In this document: positions 5,880 through 6,921 of the stretch, piece after piece
How positions within the stretch are numbered: position 1 is the first letter of the stretch
How the letters are laid out: every line of letters starts with the position of its first letter
NCBI GenBank assembly: GCA_030018555.1
Contig: JASEHY010000073.1
Location: 1-6,921 of the forward strand
Direction of reading: 5' to 3'
DNA: 6,921 nt
DNA from: Planctomycetota bacterium
GTDB taxonomy: Bacteria; Planctomycetota; MHYJ01; JACQXL01
Translations under genes and position numbers: made by a program
The notes under the pieces: generated by a model
Database searches by the model: none
Told to the model about the DNA's origin: nothing
The model's input: only the letters and a program-made list of their open reading frames with translations

Positions 5880-5952
5880 AGCTGTTGACGGGATTTGCAC
5901 CCGTGACCTCGTCCTTACCAAGGACGTGCTCTTCTCACTGAGCTACAACAGC
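5880..5952 (-). tRNA. tRNA-Thr (anticodon GGU)
   Basis: Cloverleaf: acceptor GCTGTTG/CAACAGC, discriminator T; D-stem GCTC/GAGC; anticodon stem CGTCC/GGACG, loop TTGGTAA; T-stem ACGGG/CCCGT. The anticodon GGU reads ACC and ACU. CCA is not encoded. The T-loop is TGCAAAT, so position 55 is G rather than the U that becomes pseudouridine. The D-loop AGTGAGAA lacks the G18-G19 pair. This is the thrT position directly before tuf, as in E. coli. It has a good promoter at 5971-6000. Confidence 0.94.
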
Positions 5953-5970
5953 ATTTATATACAAGTTTCT

Positions 5971-6000
5971 ATATTAGTATAATTTTATTATATCTGTCAA
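5971..6000 (-). promoter_or_regulatory. Promoter for tRNA-Thr(GGU)-tuf
   Basis: On the minus strand a perfect TTGACA (5995-6000) is followed after 18 bases by TAATAT (5971-5976). The predicted start near 5964 is about 12 nt before the tRNA. Very AT-rich sequence directly upstream could act as an UP element. It allows tuf to be transcribed independently of the first three tRNAs. Confidence 0.6.
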
Positions 6001-6010
6001 GAAGAAAAGA

Positions 6011-6028
6011 AATTTTTATATAAAAATT
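6011..6028. repeat. 18-bp AT-only palindrome upstream of the tuf promoter
   Basis: AATTTTTATATAAAAATT is a perfect inverted repeat, 10 bp upstream of the -35 box of the tRNA-Thr(GGU)-tuf promoter. It could serve as an UP element or a site for a dimeric AT-binding protein. On the minus-strand transcript it follows the P1 palindrome. Confidence 0.5.
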
Positions 6029-6042
6029 CGTTTGGAAGTAAT

Positions 6043-6115
6043 GACCCTTCGTCCCGACATTCGTCGGGACTCAGGGTCTAACTGCTACTAACTCATTTCA
6101 TTCGTAAGTAGCAGT
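6043..6115. repeat. Two-palindrome element, copy 1 (Gly-Thr spacer)
   Basis: P1 (6043-6078): GACCCT and AGGGTC outer arms, a TC/TC mismatch, then GTCCCGAC and GTCGGGAC inner arms around ATTC. P2 (6081-6115): ACTGCTACT and AGTAGCAGT arms around a 17-nt loop containing CATTTCATTCGT. On the minus strand P2 begins three bases after the 3' end of tRNA-Gly and P1 follows. No T-run follows, so it is not an ordinary terminator. Copies 2 and 3 have the same layout. Confidence 0.8.
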
Positions 6116-6118
6116 AAG

Positions 6119-6190
6119 AGCGGGCGACCGGATTCGAACCGGCGACGTTCAGCTTGGAAGGCTGACATTCTACCGCTGAATTACACCCGC
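6119..6190 (-). tRNA. tRNA-Gly (anticodon UCC)
   Basis: Cloverleaf: acceptor GCGGGTG/CGCCCGC, discriminator T; D-stem ATTC/GAAT with loop AGCGGTA (GG present); anticodon stem TCAGC/GCTGA with loop CTTCCAA; T-stem GCCGG/CCGGT with a normal TTCGAAT loop. The anticodon UCC reads GGA and GGG. CCA is not encoded. Position and anticodon match glyT in E. coli. Confidence 0.96.
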
Positions 6191-6199
6191 TTTGTTAGG

Positions 6200-6248
6200 A
6201 CCAGTTAGGACCCCGCTCTTTCCGAGAAAGAGCGGGGGACTTACTGGT
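6200..6248. repeat. Additional long hairpin in the Tyr-Gly spacer
   Basis: CCCCGCTCTTTC (6211-6222) and GAAAGAGCGGGG (6226-6237) form a perfect 12-bp stem; ACCAGT (6200-6205) and ACTGGT (6243-6248) form outer arms. The inner arm repeats CCCGCTCTT, which is the 3' acceptor end and trailer of the neighbouring tRNA-Gly (minus strand, 6117-6125). A direct repeat GTTAGGACC (6194-6202, 6204-6212) overlaps its left side. No T-run follows on either strand. Confidence 0.75.
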
Positions 6249-6254
6249 TCTTGC

Positions 6255-6360
6255 ATCCCGCACATAAACAGCTTATTATTTCAGTGAAAAAGTATGTGGT
6301 TACTCTACCGTTTATGTGCGGGATAACTGACACTAATTCGCTACGCTCATAAGTGTCAGT
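6255..6360. repeat. Two-palindrome element, copy 2 (Tyr-Gly spacer)
   Basis: P1: 15-bp arms ATCCCGCACATAAAC (6255-6269) and its exact reverse complement (6310-6324), enclosing 40 bp. P2: ACTGACACT (6326-6334) and AGTGTCAGT (6352-6360) around a 17-nt loop holding TTCGCTACGCTCA. P2 begins three bases after the tRNA-Tyr 3' end on the minus strand. The arm bases differ from copy 1 in both halves together, so pairing is kept. Part of the P1 arm recurs at the 3' end of rplJ. Confidence 0.8.
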
Positions 6361-6363
6361 AAA

Positions 6364-6445
6364 TGGGCAGGGAGGGATTCGAACCCCCGAAGGCATCGCC
6401 AACAGATTTACAGTCTGTCCCCTTTGGCCGCTTGGGTACCTGCCC
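6364..6445 (-). tRNA. tRNA-Tyr (anticodon GUA)
   Basis: Class II tRNA: acceptor GGGCAGG/CCTGCCC, discriminator A; D-arm CCC...GGG with GG in the loop; anticodon stem ACAGA/TCTGT with loop CTGTAAA; long variable region with a small GGC/GCC stem; T-stem GGGGG/CCCTC with normal TTCGAAT loop. The anticodon GUA reads UAC and UAU. CCA is not encoded. Position matches tyrU in the E. coli cluster. Confidence 0.96.
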
Positions 6446-6455
6446 AAGATGTTCA

Positions 6456-6543
6456 ATCCCGACACCTGCCTGCAGCAGGCAGGTTCGTCGGGATAAAACT
6501 TATAACGTTCGTTCGGCGCTATGCTTGAACTCGCTAACAAGTT
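6456..6543. repeat. Two-palindrome element, copy 3 (Thr-Tyr spacer)
   Basis: P1 (6456-6494): ATCCCGAC and GTCGGGAT outer arms enclosing ACCTGCCTGC and GCAGGCAGGT inner arms. Compared with copy 1, the same GTCGGGA-type frame has an extra CCTGCC palindrome nested inside it. P2 (6497-6543): imperfect arms AACTT(A)TAACG and CGCTAACAAGTT around a loop with TTCGTTCGGCGCTATGCTT. P2 lies five bases after the tRNA-Thr(UGU) 3' end on the minus strand. This copy has the most degenerate P2. Confidence 0.65.
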
Positions 6544-6548
6544 CTAAA

Positions 6549-6620
6549 AGCTGGGAGCGGGATTTGCACCCGCAACCGCCGGTTTACAAAACCGGAGCTC
6601 CGCTATTGAGCTATCCCAGC
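6549..6620 (-). tRNA. tRNA-Thr (anticodon UGU)
   Basis: Cloverleaf: acceptor GCTGGGA/TCCCAGC, discriminator T; D-stem GCTC/GAGC with loop AATAGCG; anticodon stem CCGGT/ACCGG with loop TTTGTAA; T-stem GCGGG/CCCGC. The anticodon UGU reads ACA and ACG. CCA is not encoded. As in the other tRNA-Thr, the T-loop is TGCAAAT (G55) and the D-loop has no GG pair. This is the first gene of the cluster, the thrU position in E. coli. Confidence 0.94.
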
Positions 6621-6636
6621 CTACTCAGAGTTTTAT

Positions 6637-6665
6637 TTCCTATCAAATAAACCATCCGCTGTCAA
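6637..6665 (-). promoter_or_regulatory. Probable promoter of the tRNA cluster
   Basis: On the minus strand TTGACA (6660-6665) is followed after 17 bases by TAGGAA (6637-6642). The -35 is perfect and the -10 is weak (three of six). The start would be near 6630, ten bases before tRNA-Thr(UGU). No other gene separates it from the cluster. Confidence 0.5.
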
Positions 6666-6727
6666 TAATTCTGAAAGAATATTTCTCCTGTCTTCCCATA
6701 AATTCCATTATTTCTATTATTTTCCTT

Positions 6728-6858
6728 GACCCGTTAGAGATATATTGATATTGTTTAGTGGTAGGTAGTTGTTACTAAAATGATTGTCTATGTAGGAGCA
6801 ACCTAATGGTATTACGGTCACCCCGAAAGCATTCGGCGTGACCTATCTCTAACGGGTC
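6728..6858. mobile_element. MITE-like element with 15-bp inverted repeats
   Basis: GACCCGTTAGAGATA (6728-6742) is exactly mirrored at 6844-6858. The inside has no coding capacity. Near the right end a hairpin (6816-6843) has GGTCAC/GTGACC arms, a C/C mismatch, then CCGAA/TTCGG around AGCA, built like the P1 palindromes in the tRNA spacers. A target-site duplication is not evident beside the arms. A miniature transposable or REP-type element fits best. A shorter related string, TTTCTAACGGGGT, occurs at 2127-2139. Confidence 0.5.
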
Positions 6859-6886
6859 TTGACTGAATAATCTATTTTGCTATACT
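6859..6886 (+). promoter_or_regulatory. Possible plus-strand promoter leaving the window
   Basis: TTGACT (6859-6864) and TATACT (6881-6886) are separated by 16 bases, five of six matches each. It begins just at the outer edge of the 131-bp element and would drive a divergent gene to the right of the window. Confidence 0.35.
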
Positions 6887-6921
6887 TACTCATTATAATT
6901 ATACAGAGTGTCCAAAAAGCC

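Larger units (their letters stand above)
6621..6921. other. Gene-free region upstream of the tRNA cluster
   Basis: I find no coding region here. It holds the tRNA promoter (6637-6665), an AT-rich stretch (6666-6727), a 131-bp inverted-repeat element (6728-6858) and a plus-strand promoter-like sequence (6859-6886). The window ends before any gene that this promoter might serve. Confidence 0.7.

Noticed and set aside
5850..5921. Possible 24-residue N-terminal extension of EF-Tu
   Set aside because: It runs into tRNA-Thr(GGU), while a strong AAGGAGG precedes the internal ATG and MAKEKFSRTKPHINVGTIGH is the normal EF-Tu start.
6043..6078. Intrinsic terminator after tRNA-Gly
   Set aside because: The stem is strong but no T-run follows on the minus strand; the sequence belongs to the repeated P1/P2 family.
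6241..6650. Open frames across the tRNA cluster on both strands
   Set aside because: They cover tRNA genes and palindromes, have no recognisable protein motifs and no ribosome-binding sites.
6905..6921. Possible insertion-sequence end at the right edge (GTGTCCAAAAAGCC)
   Set aside because: It resembles termini I have seen of some IS elements, but the window ends here and neither a transposase nor a partner repeat is visible.

Overview
The window is a bacterial translation/transcription gene block lying almost entirely on the minus strand. In the direction of transcription (right to left) it reads: tRNA-Thr(UGU), tRNA-Tyr(GUA), tRNA-Gly(UCC), tRNA-Thr(GGU), tuf (EF-Tu), rpmG (L33), tRNA-Trp(CCA), secE, nusG, an M42-family metallo-aminopeptidase, rplK (L11), rplA (L1), rplJ (L10). 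Apart from rpmG, tRNA-Trp and the peptidase, this is the order of the Escherichia coli thrU-tyrU-glyT-thrT-tufB / secE-nusG / rplK-rplA-rplJ region, with the same anticodons in the same order.

The organism looks like a member of the Planctomycetota with a fairly AT-rich genome, probably an uncultivated lineage. The pointers are the EF-Tu switch I region (the usual RGITI motif is replaced by KILTI after an AKGG...R stretch, as I recall from planctomycete EF-Tu), the long three-helix SecE that starts with a VYK-type N-terminus and carries a DFLIETE box, and the L1 loop GKMPSPKTGTVT. This placement rests on remembered family features, not on a search.

Layout. Positions 6621-6921 hold a 131-bp element bounded by 15-bp inverted repeats, the likely promoter of the tRNA cluster, and a plus-strand promoter-like sequence pointing out of the window. 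Positions 5880-6620 hold four tRNA genes whose three spacers each contain a similar pair of palindromes (P1 and P2); a second promoter precedes tRNA-Thr(GGU)-tuf. Positions 3277-5849 hold tuf, rpmG, tRNA-Trp, secE and nusG, tightly packed. Positions 2160-3224 hold the M42 peptidase, with a promoter-like sequence at the end of nusG before it and another before rplK after it. Positions 349-2056 hold rplK-rplA-rplJ. Positions 1-348 have no gene: they contain eight degenerate 22-bp tandem units, C-rich runs and repeat fragments, where rplL would normally be expected.

The genes supply elongation-phase translation (EF-Tu, five tRNAs, L33, and the L11/L1/L10 parts of the large-subunit stalks), the SecYEG translocon (SecE) and transcription elongation/termination control (NusG). 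The most unusual points are: the repeated two-palindrome element in every tRNA spacer, a fragment of which seems to form the 3' end of rplJ; two tRNA-Thr genes that lack the standard D-loop/T-loop elbow bases; an EF-Tu with departures in several G motifs and a four-cysteine segment; an aminopeptidase gene inside a normally uninterrupted operon; and the absence of rplL next to rplJ within the window.
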